Shown here one piece after another: positions 41,251-52,700 of a DNA stretch of 64,000 nucleotides. The DNA lies in contig OZ014413.1 of the NCBI GenBank assembly GCA_963965975.1, positions 9,016,101 through 9,080,100 on the forward strand. The letters are read 5' to 3'. Every line of letters starts with the position of its first letter. The stretch's first letter is position 1. This DNA comes from Xestospongia bergquistia. Taxonomy: Eukaryota > Porifera > Demospongiae > Haplosclerida > Petrosiidae. The position numbers were made by a program, and so were the translations under genes. The notes beneath the pieces are model-generated. The model made no database searches and was not told the origin of the DNA. It saw only the letters and a program-made list of their open reading frames with translations.

Positions 41251-41286
41251 TGGGCTAAAGTATGTGTATACATATACTTTAGCCCA
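41251..41286. repeat. 36-bp palindrome, zero loop, unit 2 only
   Basis: 18-bp arms TGGGCTAAAGTATGTGTA and TACATATACTTTAGCCCA pair with one mismatch. Units 1 (33085-33100) and 3 (49000-49015) contain only the right half, so the left half was created by a local inverted copy. Confidence 0.85.
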
Positions 41287-41834
41287 ACATATTTGTTTAG
41301 TAACTTTTCTCTGAAATCCTTGAAATCTACTTGTAATGATGATAAATTTGACCAAGCTCTGCCATATTTGCTTTGAATTAATCTGTTGATACTAAACTGT
41401 TTTTGTATTGAACATTTTAAGTTTAGAGAATGTAGGCAATATTTTGGCTAACCTGAGGTTATAATATCATCTTATACCATACATGCATCCCTTGTATTAT
41501 TGTATTAATGTCATATTACTATAAAATATCATTGTCTCTTTTTTTATTTTACAGCAAATAACAATAATAATAAAAGGACATTAGATTGGTGTTTTATATG
41601 TGATTTTGTTAATTGTGTTATTCAGTTTTAAATTTTAAATCTTTTAAAATTGATTTTTTTGGTATTAATTAAGTATAGCTACTAGCTACACAAATTGTTT
41701 AGTATACAATTCACTCTATACAAAAAAAGTTCCACTGTAGTATTTATTGCTGTGACGATCATTGAGTGAAGCATATACTGTAAATAGGATACTAATAAAC
41801 ACATAAAAGAGGTCAGTTTGCCACAATCATTAGA

Positions 41835-42698
41835 TTAATAACGATGAAGCAAGACAATTTGCGAACAGAGGCTCTCTTCAAGACCACAATCTGGTAGGAC
41901 ATAGTTCTCATGTGATCTTTGTGTACCAAGTTCTCTTAAATTATTAGCACTAGCAAGTAACTGATCTAACCTCCAGAGACCAAGATGACGACTCTTGCCA
42001 TGTCTTGCAAACACATGAACATTGTTACATTTCATTAGAATGTCAACTAATGATAGAATTTGTATTGAAGTTTTTAATTTATCACTAGGTGGTAATAGAT
42101 AGTGCTTCGGATATGAGGACACTTCATTGCAATATGAAATCAACTCTTTTAAAATTGGTAAATCGTTTTTTAGAGGAAAGGTTACCCCTACAACTAAACA
42201 CCAGTGGGCATAGTGTCCAGAACCCAAGCAAGGGGTATGATCTTTATCACAGTCATAAGGGATCAATATAGGACAATAAGAGATAATCCAGTCAAGTAAC
42301 ATATTTGGAGTGACCTCTGTACTTAAAATAATGTCTCCTTTACAAGATAGTGTTTCTTTTGCTATTGAAAGTAAGTGACGTGAGGATAATACTTCACCTT
42401 GTTTGGTATAACCTCTACTTTGTGAATAGGTTAACAATTGTAATGGCTCTGCATTTGTTCTTATACTACCATTCATTAGTTCATCAGCCATTGTCACTGC
42501 TACTAAGCCACACATTGGATGACCACGTTGGAGAACAGGGCGGACATTGTTGATACATGTAATATAGGTAACAGTTTCGTCATATGTATAGTTTTTCTTG
42601 ATAAAAGTCCTTTGAACTAGATCAGAAACTTCCGAGATTAGAGGAAGAGGTTCACTAATGATAGGATCATTCTCCTTTGAGACTGTTGGTGAAGACAT
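41835..42698 (-). CDS. ACTMAP: Actin maturation protease ACTMAP (C19orf54-like), unit 2 copy
   Basis: 287 aa, intronless and collinear with the unit 1 copy. All presumed catalytic features are kept: QRGHPMCGLVAV (Cys63), GHYAHWCLVVGV (His165), LIPYDCDKDHTPC and CGLEESLCSQIVLL. Residue 60, two before the motif PMCG, is His instead of Arg; further changes are conservative. It is head-to-head with SHQ1 exon 1 across 76 bp, as in unit 1. Conservation of both the coding frame and the divergent spacing argues that each copy is expressed. Expected to act in the cytosol on nascent actin. Confidence 0.88.
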   Translation of the reverse strand: MSSPTVSKENDPIISEPLPLISEVSDLVQRTFIKKNYTYDETVTYITCINNVRPVLQRGHPMCGLVAVTMADELMNGSIRTNAEPLQLLTYSQSRGYTKQGEVLSSRHLLSIAKETLSCKGDIILSTEVTPNMLLDWIISYCPILIPYDCDKDHTPCLGSGHYAHWCLVVGVTFPLKNDLPILKELISYCNEVSSYPKHYLLPPSDKLKTSIQILSLVDILMKCNNVHVFARHGKSRHLGLWRLDQLLASANNLRELGTQRSHENYVLPDCGLEESLCSQIVLLHRY

Positions 42699-42774
42699 TC
42701 ATACATGCCACGCCTACATTATAATTGCCACACCTCTCTTGTTGTATCCACATGTTACTTTTTAGCTTTTTACA
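42699..42774. promoter_or_regulatory. Bidirectional promoter between ACTMAP and SHQ1 exon 1, unit 2
   Basis: 76 bp between start codons, near identical to 34500-34575. It contains CCACGCC and CCACACC boxes and no TATA element. Confidence 0.6.
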
Positions 42775-44362
42775 ATGCTAACTCCTTCATTTGAAGCTAA
42801 GCAAAATGCAGACTTTGTTATCTTGACGATAAGAGTACCATACATTAAGGTATGATATTCATATAATAATAATACTCGGTGTACCATACATTATCATTGT
42901 AGATTTCTGAGGCTGAGATTGATATTAATGGAAAAGATTTCAAATTTCATTGTCATCCATATTTCCTGTGGTAAGTATCAATGATATAGTAATGTATTGA
43001 CTCAGTTGTTAAAAATGGAATTTAATATAATGATCGAAGTTAGATTTGTTGATAATTGTGGGAGGAGTTTCAAGCCCAACACACTTGTCATGTCAATTGA
43101 CAGTGTTGTATGACATACTACAACATTTTATTATGTGTTAATTATTTATTATTAACACATTTATTATTTTATTATGTGTTAATTATTTATTATTAATTAG
43201 CTATTAATGCTTAAAGTAATTCTTGAACATAATGCAAACTTTTTAAAAGTTTCTTCCCACTATTCATACAAGATATACCATAGATTGGGAAAGTTTTGTT
43301 GTTAAAATGTTGGACGATGTACAAAAATTAATTACACTAAAATTATTACACATTGAAATATTTAAGCTGTGTATTGTACATGTTGCGTGGTCATGTAGGA
43401 AGTGTTTGAAGTGTAGAGTTTGTAGATATGACTAAGATGACTCTTTTGAGATATCTGAACATATCAGTGATCCAAAAGGTTCTATCATCTTCTATACAGC
43501 CACAGGCAATTGCTTAGCCAAATGATAAAGTTAAGAAGGGGCCATTAAAGTATGTTGAGAAAATGTGGACCTTATCAGCTGTACAGTTCAGGCAACAAGC
43601 TAAAATTGGTGAATATGCTAGTCGTCATGATGATACTGCAGCCTTGTATTTCTTTTTTAGAGATATATACATGATAGCCTCAATAAAGTAATGTATGCCA
43701 TACTCTTTTATAGTGCTTAACATGTTGCATGTTGGAAAATTTAGGGGTTAATAAGTTTTCGTACATGCCTCTTGTGTCTGGAATTTTTTTAACATTAATT
43801 TTTTACATGAAACTTTTGTAACATGAAAGTTTACCAATCTATGGTAGTATAGAAATTTAAATGTAATTATAATTAACTGCCCACAAGCAACATTATAGTT
43901 ATTTGTGAATAATCATTAATTATATCATTTATAGAGTGTTGTCTTTATAATTATATTTTAAACATGTACAAAGGATTGGTTTGTTGTCTGACACATACTA
44001 TATTAAGTTATTATATAATATATAATTATTAATAGAGACTAATGAAACTATGATTATGCTTTACAAATAACCATGCTTATCCTGTTACTGCTATTATTGG
44101 TTGATGTAGGCTGCATTCTTATTAATAATAGTTTACCTTTCAAGGATATGTTTTGTCTGCCACTTTATTGAGTTCATTGAATATGAATTAACAACTCTAG
44201 TAAGCAAACAGTCCATTAAAACTGTTTAATTTATTAATCTTATTGAATTATTTAATGATCATAATAGTAAAAAGATCATTACTCTTTGTATCCATAGGTT
44301 GCAGTTTTCTGGAGAAGTGACTGAAGATGGCACAGAGAAGGCACAATATGATGTCGACTCAG
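42775..44362 (+). CDS. SHQ1: SHQ1 exons 1-3, unit 2 copy (5' part of the gene completed at 58269)
   Basis: Exons 42775-42849, 42903-42970 and 44298-44362 encode the CS-like N-terminal domain: MLTPSFEAKQNADFVILTIR, ISEAEIDINGKDFKFHCHPY, LQFSGEVTEDGTEKAQYDVD. Exon 3 ends in phase 1 (TCA-G/GTAGGT). The exon beginning at 58269 enters in phase 1 and continues the SHQ1 sequence (GNIVVHVPKKKKG), so these exons most likely splice across about 13.9 kb to form a 539-aa protein from 13 exons. The intervening DNA contains the MGNC SNARE-like gene, a small SNARE-like gene and two large surface-protein genes. Unit 1 holds a second, equally intact set of these exons, so which 5' end is used cannot be decided from sequence. 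Confidence 0.82.
43310..43870. repeat. Dispersed repeat, copy 3 (in SHQ1 intron 2, unit 2)
   Basis: Homologous to 35105-35600 and, more distantly, 22979-23330. Confidence 0.6.
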
Positions 44363-45600
44363 GTAGGTGTTCTGTATCCTCTCAATAGTTATATTATAAG
44401 ACAAGATTGTAAATGATATTTCAGTATTTTAGTATACAGATGGTTTTAGAGCCATTTAAATAAACCACTTGTATTGCAATCAATGGTAAAATATAATATT
44501 TTTTCAATATGGATAATTATACACGGGGTAATGTCAGCAATAAAGTTACCTTTATATTCTATGTACATGTATATAAAGTAATTTTTAAATATCTCTCTGC
44601 TGGTATGCTTTGATGTGGCTAAGTTCTGCTGATATTCTTAGAGGTAACTAAATAAACAATGAAAGCCTTGTATGCACTTTCAAACAGAGTCTTTGTTTAT
44701 CTTGTACAAGTACAATTACAAACCAACTATTTATTCACTGGCAACAAAGTATGATTTTGGTATTTCATAGTAATTAACGTATGCTATAAATTGGTTGGCA
44801 AAGACAATTATTATTTTTTAACATATTTTTTGTTTTCCTTAACTGAGACCTTTGTTACTGATTAAATTCTCCAATGTTGTAATAATTATATCATAATGTA
44901 TTTTTTCAATAAGGTTAAATTCTATTCAGTCAATAAGAATATTTCATAAAATTAACTACTAGCAAATTTTGTTTAGTTAGGGTTAAAATACTGTAGTATT
45001 AACTTGTTTGGGGAGAAGTTAATACTATAACAACACCTTGACAAAATCTTAATCTATTACATTATTACAGTATACACCATACAATTATATAAATTCAAAA
45101 ACTACATCAAAGTTAAGCAATTAAATAGTTTATAGTCTTCTATTAGTATAGAAGTGTACTTTTATAGTCTTCTGTTGCTATAGAAGTGTACTATGTTCTT
45201 TTGTAGCTTGAACTTTGAACCTTTGTAATTCCCCTGATGTCTCTTATATTTCTTTTCTACTCAAATGTGTGGGTGGGGTTTTCAACCATGTCTTGTTTTG
45301 GCTAGTAGATCAGTTATATGTGGTATATTTACAATATCAAATTCAGTGTTATATCATCTGGGTCATAGCATAGTCAACTCATATAATATACCATGATGCA
45401 AGGTGGGAAAGCCCGTTGTCCACCTATATCCTCATGTGACAGCCTTCATTTGAAGTGGGGCTTTAAATGCAAAATATTCTTTATAAATTTCAAAATGCAG
45501 ATGTAACAAATGACATATCAGATTGAATCAAATTAAATTAGTTAATTTTAGATAAAGTTTGTTAATGAATTCATTTGTAAAAAATTGATATAAAGAATGT
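44363..45600. other. Spacer after SHQ1 exon 3, unit 2
   Basis: Matches 36237-38234 with large deletions; no exon supported. Confidence 0.5.
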
Positions 45601-46745
45601 TTAATAGCAATGATGTTCTTGCTGCTTTTGATGTAATTGTGTACTCAAATTTTCAAAACTTTCTGCTCCACTTACTATAGTTGTTGATCTCCTATTAAGT
45701 TCAGTAAGGTTCTTCTTTCTCTATTGATTCAAAAAACACAAGTCAACTAGAGATATTTTTAAGATACAAAGACACAACAGAAATTGCATGACACAGACTA
45801 CTTCAGAGGAGGATGCTATTCACAAAATATTACCATGTATTTGGCATAGAAGCTTTGTCTATAGAACTTACATATGTATAGGGCAAGCCAACTTAAAGAC
45901 AACACACACTTACTGTAGAAACTGCATTGCATTATCAGAAAATCTATTCAGGTTAACAATTGCTACATAGAATAGGGGGTTTGAATCAGCTTTTGACTGA
46001 GACTGAGATATGATATATAAGGGATGCATGTGATATACAGAGATATTGATGGCAAATAGAAATGTACTTCTTGCAAAAGATGTCGCTGGCTCTCTAATAT
46101 AGGGCTATTTCCATCTTTTCTTTTTGTAATCCTACTATATTTATCAGAACGTCGACCAGTGTCTTCTATTGACTGACACGCACCAACTGTAAATCGTCTA
46201 TCCACTGAAGCACTTTGTATCTGGCTAATAACCTGCGTATCTACTGATGCAAGTCGTTTTCTGTCTAATAAAGGTGACGTTTCTTCATCATCTTGAGATT
46301 TTGAAAAGACAGAATGAAAGCGAGTCAAACGGCTCGGACGAGAACGTCGACCAGTGTCTTCTATTGACTGACACGCACCAACTGTAAATCGTCTATTCAC
46401 TGAAGCACTTTGTTTCTGCTTAATAGCCTGCGTATCTACTGGTGTAAGTCGTTTTCTATCTAATAAAGGTGACGTTTCTTTATCATCTTGAGATTTTGAA
46501 AAGACAGAATGAAAGCGACTAGTCAAACGGCGCAGACGAGAACGTCGACCAGTGTCTTCTATTGACTGACACGCACCAACTGTAAATCGTCTATCCACTG
46601 AAGCACTTTGTTTCTGCTTAATAGCCTGCGTATCTACTGGTGTAGGTCGTTTTCTATCTACTAAAGGTGACGTTTCTTCATCATCTTGAGATTTTGAAAA
46701 GACAGAATGAAAGCGACTTGTCAAACGGCGCAGACAATTTCCCAT
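45601..46745 (-). CDS. R-SNARE-like protein with MGNC start and triplicated linker, unit 2 copy (265 aa)
   Basis: Exon 1 46068-46745 and exon 2 45601-45720, phase 0, give 265 aa, about twice the unit 1 paralogue. The N-terminus MGNCLRRLTSRFHSVFSK keeps the myristoylation Gly2 and Cys4 but has lost the other two cysteines, gaining a basic patch instead. The linker (RFHSVFSKSQDDEETSPL, RFTVGACQSIEDTGRRS) occurs three times in 65-66 residue modules. Exon 2 reads RKKNLTELNRRSTTIVSGAE then SFENLSTQLHQKQQ, the same R-SNARE-like half-motif with leading Arg. The module number differs from unit 1, so it expanded after duplication without breaking the frame. Function is inferred only from the motif. 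Confidence 0.6.
46146..46735. repeat. Three coding tandem repeats of 195-198 bp
   Basis: The landmark GTCGACCAGTGTCTTCTATT recurs at 46151, 46346 and 46544. Spacings of 195 and 198 bp keep the frame. Units 1 and 3 lack the extra copies. Confidence 0.92.
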
Positions 46746-48243
46746 GATAACATGAACTGCAAGTCGAACGTGCTAGCTATAGGTTTCCATGGGTCCATAG
46801 GAGTGGCTTGTATAACTCCCACGCTTATTTTCGCTCCTCCCATTAGTGAGTGGGAGGCTAGTCAGGGTTAGATTTACAAGAGACGAATGTGAACACACTT
46901 GTGCATTAAGCGTTTTGTTGAAGATTAAGCCATATATCTGAACTTTGGCAGAAATTTGGTACTCATTCTAACGTTGGTGTCAAACATTCATCAATTTTTA
47001 ACATCTTATCACATAGCAACATCTTTCTTGGGAATGTAGACAACAAAACACACTATTGTTCGCAATAGCTCCATCAATACTAAATACAGTCACAATCTTT
47101 ATCCTCAACTGTATGTCCACAGAAGTATGTTTGTGAAGACCAAAGATTCTGGTTTGTTATGTATATTCTTGTTGTTTACAATTGACTTACTATAAAATGA
47201 ATGCCAATTTTGTATCTTCAATTTTATGATATATAGAAGTGACTTGTGTCTGTAGCACTAAGCCATTGTTGTCTTAAGGTAAGTGCTTCTTGAAATGCTT
47301 ATATGAAGCTAGTTCACTGTTTTGTTGTCTGTTTAGTTTATCTTGGTAGTACCATATATGGACAACAAAAGTCATAGTGGTTGTCTGAGAAGTTATACTA
47401 TGCAAGGGATAACCCAGTTCTTATGACATTTTCATGGACTTGTTGTCAACAGAAGTGTTAGTAAATACAAGTACAGCCATATAAATGTACTATACTAACT
47501 ACATTATAATCGTTTGATAGTACAACGGTACATCCAGAGAAGCATATTAAGTTAGGAAACAATGTCACATATTCAGCACTATATGGCATGTGACTTATTA
47601 GGTAGATGAATTACATTCTTTTATAATGTGACATCACCTTCCACATGTATTCAACACATGCAAAGTCTCCACATATTATTATACAAAATTATAATAGCTT
47701 TAATTAACTAATGCTATAGACTATTATATACTTGATTATTTAAGTGATTTGTTAATTTTTATTAAGAACATGCTATCAAAATCAGTTGATATCATAGCTA
47801 GTATCTTTATTGTTATATATAGTCTCCCGAAGTCTACTTTTTGTATATAAGATTAACTCTTTAATGTTATCAATATCACTGAACTCTATTGTTGAATTGT
47901 ACAAGAAAAAAGTCTTTACATTTTTAGTTATGAATCACCTTTATTATGTCAAATATTTGGCATAAAGCTACATGTACTTTCAAGACTCTTCATTGTAGAT
48001 GTTGCTCTCAGACTTACACGATATTTATGGTGATGATTATCCTATAATTCTTCAAAGAAAATGTGATACAACAACCTCCTTTGTTATTGTTTATTCCCAG
48101 TGCAAGATAAATATTGTCATTTTTATAGATATTACAGTAATACAAAATTGTCCATGAATCAATGTGTGTAAAAAGATGTGCATGATTTAAATATAGTTAA
48201 GTTAAAGTTATATTGAAAACCGAGTCCATGTTGTTCCTTCTTG
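46746..48243. other. Spacer between units 2 and 3
   Basis: Upstream flank of the MGNC gene and beginning of unit 3 (about 47413). Array repeat sequence, no gene seen. Confidence 0.5.
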
Positions 48244-48416
48244 TTAATTATTTTTTATTTGTCCTCCTAACTTTGCAAATACTCTGGCTTTGCTCCATAA
48301 ACTAGATGTTGTCATTTCAAGTTTAGAAATGGCCTCTTGTCTCTATTGATAAGAAATACATTAAAAGACTTGTATCAATATGCACCAAGACAAAGTGCTT
48401 ATGCATTATGCATAAG

Positions 48417-48460
<44 letters not shown>

Positions 48461-48629
48461 ATGCATTAAAAGCATATGAAGTTATTACATCTTGAAGTTG
48501 TGTATGAATATTCTGGAAAAGTTGCTCTTCTTCTTTACTCCTTTCTCTGATTCTTTTATATTTATCAGAATGTCGAGCTTGTCTAATTATTGGTTTACCA
48601 CTAGTCTCAGTACAGTCTGTAGCTGACAT
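48244..48629 (-). CDS. Small SNARE-motif-like protein, unit 3 copy (79 aa)
   Basis: Exon 1 48489-48629 (MSATDCTETSGKPIIRQA, SDKYKRIRERSKEEEQLFQN, donor GAT/GTAATA) and exon 2 48244-48342 (RQEAISKLEMTTSSLW, KLGGQIKNN) join in phase 0 to give 79 aa, two residues shorter than the unit 2 copy. The stop changed from TGA to TAA one codon position equivalent. The intron holds a (TA)n tract at 48419-48456. Open and spliceable, so probably functional, as in unit 2 and unlike unit 1. It is the last gene of the array before the palindrome at 49141. Confidence 0.58.
48419..48456. repeat. (TA)n microsatellite in the intron of the small SNARE-like gene
   Basis: About 19 TA units, absent from the corresponding introns of units 1 and 2. 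Confidence 0.9.
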
Positions 48630-49140
48630 GATTGTAGGTTAAGAAAAGGTAGTAGTTTCACTCTCTTTCTTGGAATCTCTGAAGTCGTCTGGAGTGGGCA
48701 AACACGACCCGGATAAGGTAATATTCTTCTGTTTTTAAAATATATATACTTCGTTAGCTAAGTGAACACTGAATATTAATTTTTATTAATATTTATGTCA
48801 GCATTTGTCACCCTATGCTTCCTGCTTCACCAGGAACTTGCTAATTATCATCTTTCGTTCTAATAACCTTTTGCTTTACACAGTTTACAGTACTATTATA
48901 TATATCCTGTGGTATTGTTACTACTGCTTACCAAATAACAGTGTATGAAGAGATGTTTTGTTGTAAACTATAGTGTGACTGCACACTGCATGAGGTACAC
49001 ATACTTTAGCCCAAGACATTTGTTTAGTAACTTTTCTCTGAAATCCTTGAAATCTACTTGTAATGATGATAAATTTGACCAAGCTCTGCCATATTTGCTT
49101 TTAATTAATCTGTTGACACAAAACTGTTTGTATTGGACGA

Positions 49141-49280
49141 GGGATGCATGTATAACATGCCTCTCTAACCTCAGGTTAGCCAAAACACTACCTACACCCT
49201 CTAAACTTATATAAGTTTAGAGGGTGTAGGTAGTGTTTTGGCTAACCTGAGGTTAGAAAGTCATGTTATACATGCATCCC
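49141..49280. repeat. 140-bp near-perfect palindrome, zero loop
   Basis: Arms 49141-49210 and 49211-49280 are reverse complements with only two mismatches (in the 49151-49170/49251-49270 blocks). The right arm (from TAAGTTTAGAGGGTGTAGG through TGCATCCC) is the normal array sequence present at 33227-33303 and 41417-41491. The left arm is new in unit 3. Confidence 0.95.
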
Positions 49281-49698
49281 TTGTATGTATGGAATAAATT
49301 GCTATTTAATATGTAATTAAATTTATTACACACTTTTATACACTTGTATGAAGATTTGTCTTAGTTAAAGAAAATAAATAGTTATGAGTGACGTCATCAA
49401 TTAATTATTGGGTGCACAAAAATGTCACTATTGTCAGTTCTGACGATTTGCTCACTAATATTCTACTATACATTGCTCAGTATATGTATGGTTCTTAGAA
49501 ACTAAAAGCCTGTTATCATACTGTATTGATCAACAAAATTATAGATTGCTTAATGCATATAATTTGGGGGGATTTTTATAAATATGTAATGTTTTCTCTT
49601 GAGAAATATTAAAATGTTTAGTTTCTAGTTAAAATTTTGCTTGGTTGTTTTAGTTTCAATTCTATTTCTGATAATACTTTCTGTTATTTTTCGTTTGC

Positions 49699-49706
49699 TA
49701 TAAAAG
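49699..49706 (+). promoter_or_regulatory. TATA box of the surface-protein gene at 49750
   Basis: TATAAAAG lies 44 bp before the start codon, which leaves room for a short leader. No competing element is nearby. Confidence 0.55.
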
Positions 49707-49749
49707 TAAGACTAAGTCTTCATTCTTACTAACCGACTGAACATTTAAT

Positions 49750-52700
49750 ATGTTACAATCATATATCTTTACCTTTCTATTCTGCTATATGTTGTCATCA
49801 TCTGAAGCAGTTAATCCTATATATGTTAAAAATGGCACAGAACTCATTGATTATTTGTGTGACCAACTTCTTCCTAAAGATGCCATCTTGATTTTGAACG
49901 ACTCTGTGAAATATGTAATATATCAACAGAATCGTTTTTGCCATGTTCGTGCAAAGAACTCCATCACAATAACGAGTATTTCTTCCAACATTGCAGACAT
50001 TAAGTGTAAGCCTTGGAATCACTCATATCCTCTTCCAACTAGTGGTTTCAGTTTCTATGATGTTTCTGTCAATATTACTAATGTTAAATTATCCCATTGT
50101 GGAGCCGAACTCATAACCTTAAACAATACTTTGCTAAGCATCCTAAATTCTTCACAGCTCTATTATTCCTCTCATCATTCAGCAACATTGTTGTTTGTTG
50201 ATTGTATTGTTGCTATCAGCTTTGCAAAGATCAGTACCTATTATGGATTTGCTGTTCTTGGTATTAACATTCGTGGTTTGAATGTCACAAAGACGTTAGT
50301 CTCTGGCTCAATTAACAGTGACATTGAGGTTCCAGCTAGGACAAATGGCTCTGTAAGTATAGGTAGTGGAATGATGCTACACTTCTATGATGAATCTGAA
50401 GCTGTGAAATTCACAGATTCCACAATCAAATTATACATTGAAAATTCCCATTTTCATAAAAATGCTGACTATGTCTTTTATGGTGATTGTATTACTAAAA
50501 TCTATTATAAAATTGAGCTTAACAACACTGTTTCACAGCCAGTTGTTAATGCTGCTGGTTTAACTTTAATTTTTAACCAAAAAAAGTTTAACATAGACTT
50601 TGTTATGAATGGAAGCCATATTTCCAAAAATGGAGGGACTTTAGCTGGTGGAATGTTGATCTTTATGCTCCATACTATCAATGCTGTTATTCATATCAAC
50701 AATAGCTTGTTCGATACCAATATCAATTTAAGTGAATGCTATGGTAGTGGTCTTGTTTATTATTTTCTTCTCCAAAATTCATCATTACCAGTAAATTCTA
50801 AAGATTTAAATGCTGGGACTAGTCTCTCTATTACTAACACTTATGTGGCATATGACATAGGACTTCGATTTAATTCAGCTGGAATTGGAAAAGCAGGAAC
50901 TGGTGCTCTATCACTATTAGTTTATAATGAGTTTAAGAAATATTGGGTGAAATTTCATCTCAAAAATGTGACATTCCATGACAATGTGGCAGAATTCAGT
51001 GGATCCTGTTTAATGGTCTCGGTGTATGGGAATGTATTCTATCCTATTCCTAAAGTCTACTTGATCTTAGAGAGTATTCTGGCCTATAGTAATTCTCAAG
51101 CTGCAATCCAGTCCTCTGCCAGTAATGCTGGTATGTTTTCTTTTTCTCGGGTATATCGTGTTGACATCAATGGATCATCAAGCCACCCTAGTATGTTTTA
51201 CGATAACTATGGATCTGTCATAGAGGGAACTGACTCACAATTATACCTGAATGGATATGTTGTGTTTGCAAGGAACATTGGTAGATTTGGTGGAGCACTC
51301 AGTTTAACAAACACATACTTGACTTTTTTGCAGTCTTCACATATTTTGTTCAGCAACAACACTGCTCAGGAGCTGGGTGGAGCTATATATGCTTACAGAA
51401 CTAGAAACAATATTATTCCACATTGTGCTATTGGTATTGCTTCCAATGCAGATAAGCTGAATGTAACATTCAACAACAACACTGCTGTTCTATCAGGCAA
51501 CTCCATATTTGCCTATCCACTTTACTGGTGCTATTTAAATCGCTATCAGCTTGCTAAAAACAGTGATGAATCTTATAGAAATCATTTTTATTTTGTCAAT
51601 CATGGTGGCAACCCAAATGACTTGTTCGACATATCAACTGAACCTTGTAAAATAAATCATTACAAAACTCAACCAACATTGGCATCAACATTTTATCCTG
51701 GTGAAACAGTTCGTTTGAATGTCACAGCACAGGATGTGGTTGGTCATCATACATTTGCTACAATTAGCATTGGTATTGCTAAAAAGTCTAAAAAAGGGCA
51801 CAAACTTGAGGCATCAGATTGGCAGATCCCATTTTCACAATACTATCAAATAATACGAGAGAGTAAAAAGAATGCATGTTCTACGGTCTCCCTGACAATA
51901 CAAGCTAACACAGAAGATCATTGCTCTAGGAATGAATGTTTCGCTATTATCCTATTTTCATCTATCTTCTCTGGCAACACTTTTCAGGTCCCTATTCTTT
52001 TTAAACCCTGTCCCTTGGGTTTCCATAATCATGATGGTGTCTGTGTATGTGATCCTGTGTTTAGTTCATTGTCTGCAAATATACAATGCTATATTGATAA
52101 CCAAACTATATATACTGGTCTTCGTTATTTATCTATATGGGTAGGAGAATATCAATGTAATAGGCATGAAAAAACATTAGCTGTAACTGACAACTGTCCA
52201 ATTGGTTATTGTGGCAGTGTAGGCTCATCTAATTGGATCCAATCTCTTCCTGAAGGAAAGTTTGCACTCAAAAGTACTAATGATCCCACCAGATACAAAC
52301 CTTTGTGTCTTCCATACAGAGAAGGAATATTGTGTGGGCAATGCAAGAATGGATTAAGTGTAGTATTTGGTTCAAGAAAATGCATGGAATGTTCTAGTAA
52401 CTGGTGGCTTTTGACTGTAATCCTCTATGTAGTGGCTGGTCCCCTCCTTATTTACCTGTTATATGCTCTGAGACTTACATTAACAACTGGTACACTCAAT
52501 GGAATTATATTCTATGCTCAAGCTGCTAACTGTGGATTGTTTGAATACATCAATCATTTTGAATCAAAGCAGTACACAGAAACTCGATTTGCTGATGTTT
52601 TGCTTTCCATTTTGAATCTGAATCTTGGTTTTCCTTTATGTTTTTATAATGGGATGACAGAGTTATGGAAAGCTGGTCTCAGTTTACTATTTCCACTTTA

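Larger units (their letters stand above)
31349..49290. repeat. Tandem segmental array, units of about 8 kb
   Basis: The landmark AAGTCATTTTCATGAATACT then CTTGCTGTCAACAGAAG recurs at 31349, 39689 and (diverged) 47413. Unit 1 spans about 31349-39688, unit 2 about 39689-47412, unit 3 is partial (47413-49290). Equivalent genes sit at a constant offset of about 8.2 kb between units 1 and 2. Coding exons are far better conserved than introns, so divergence is substantial but genes are retained. Confidence 0.85.

Noticed and set aside
48968-49214. Frames ending in the 49141 palindrome
   Set aside because: They exist only because the inverted copy extends a chance frame; the equivalent unit 1 sequence stops earlier.
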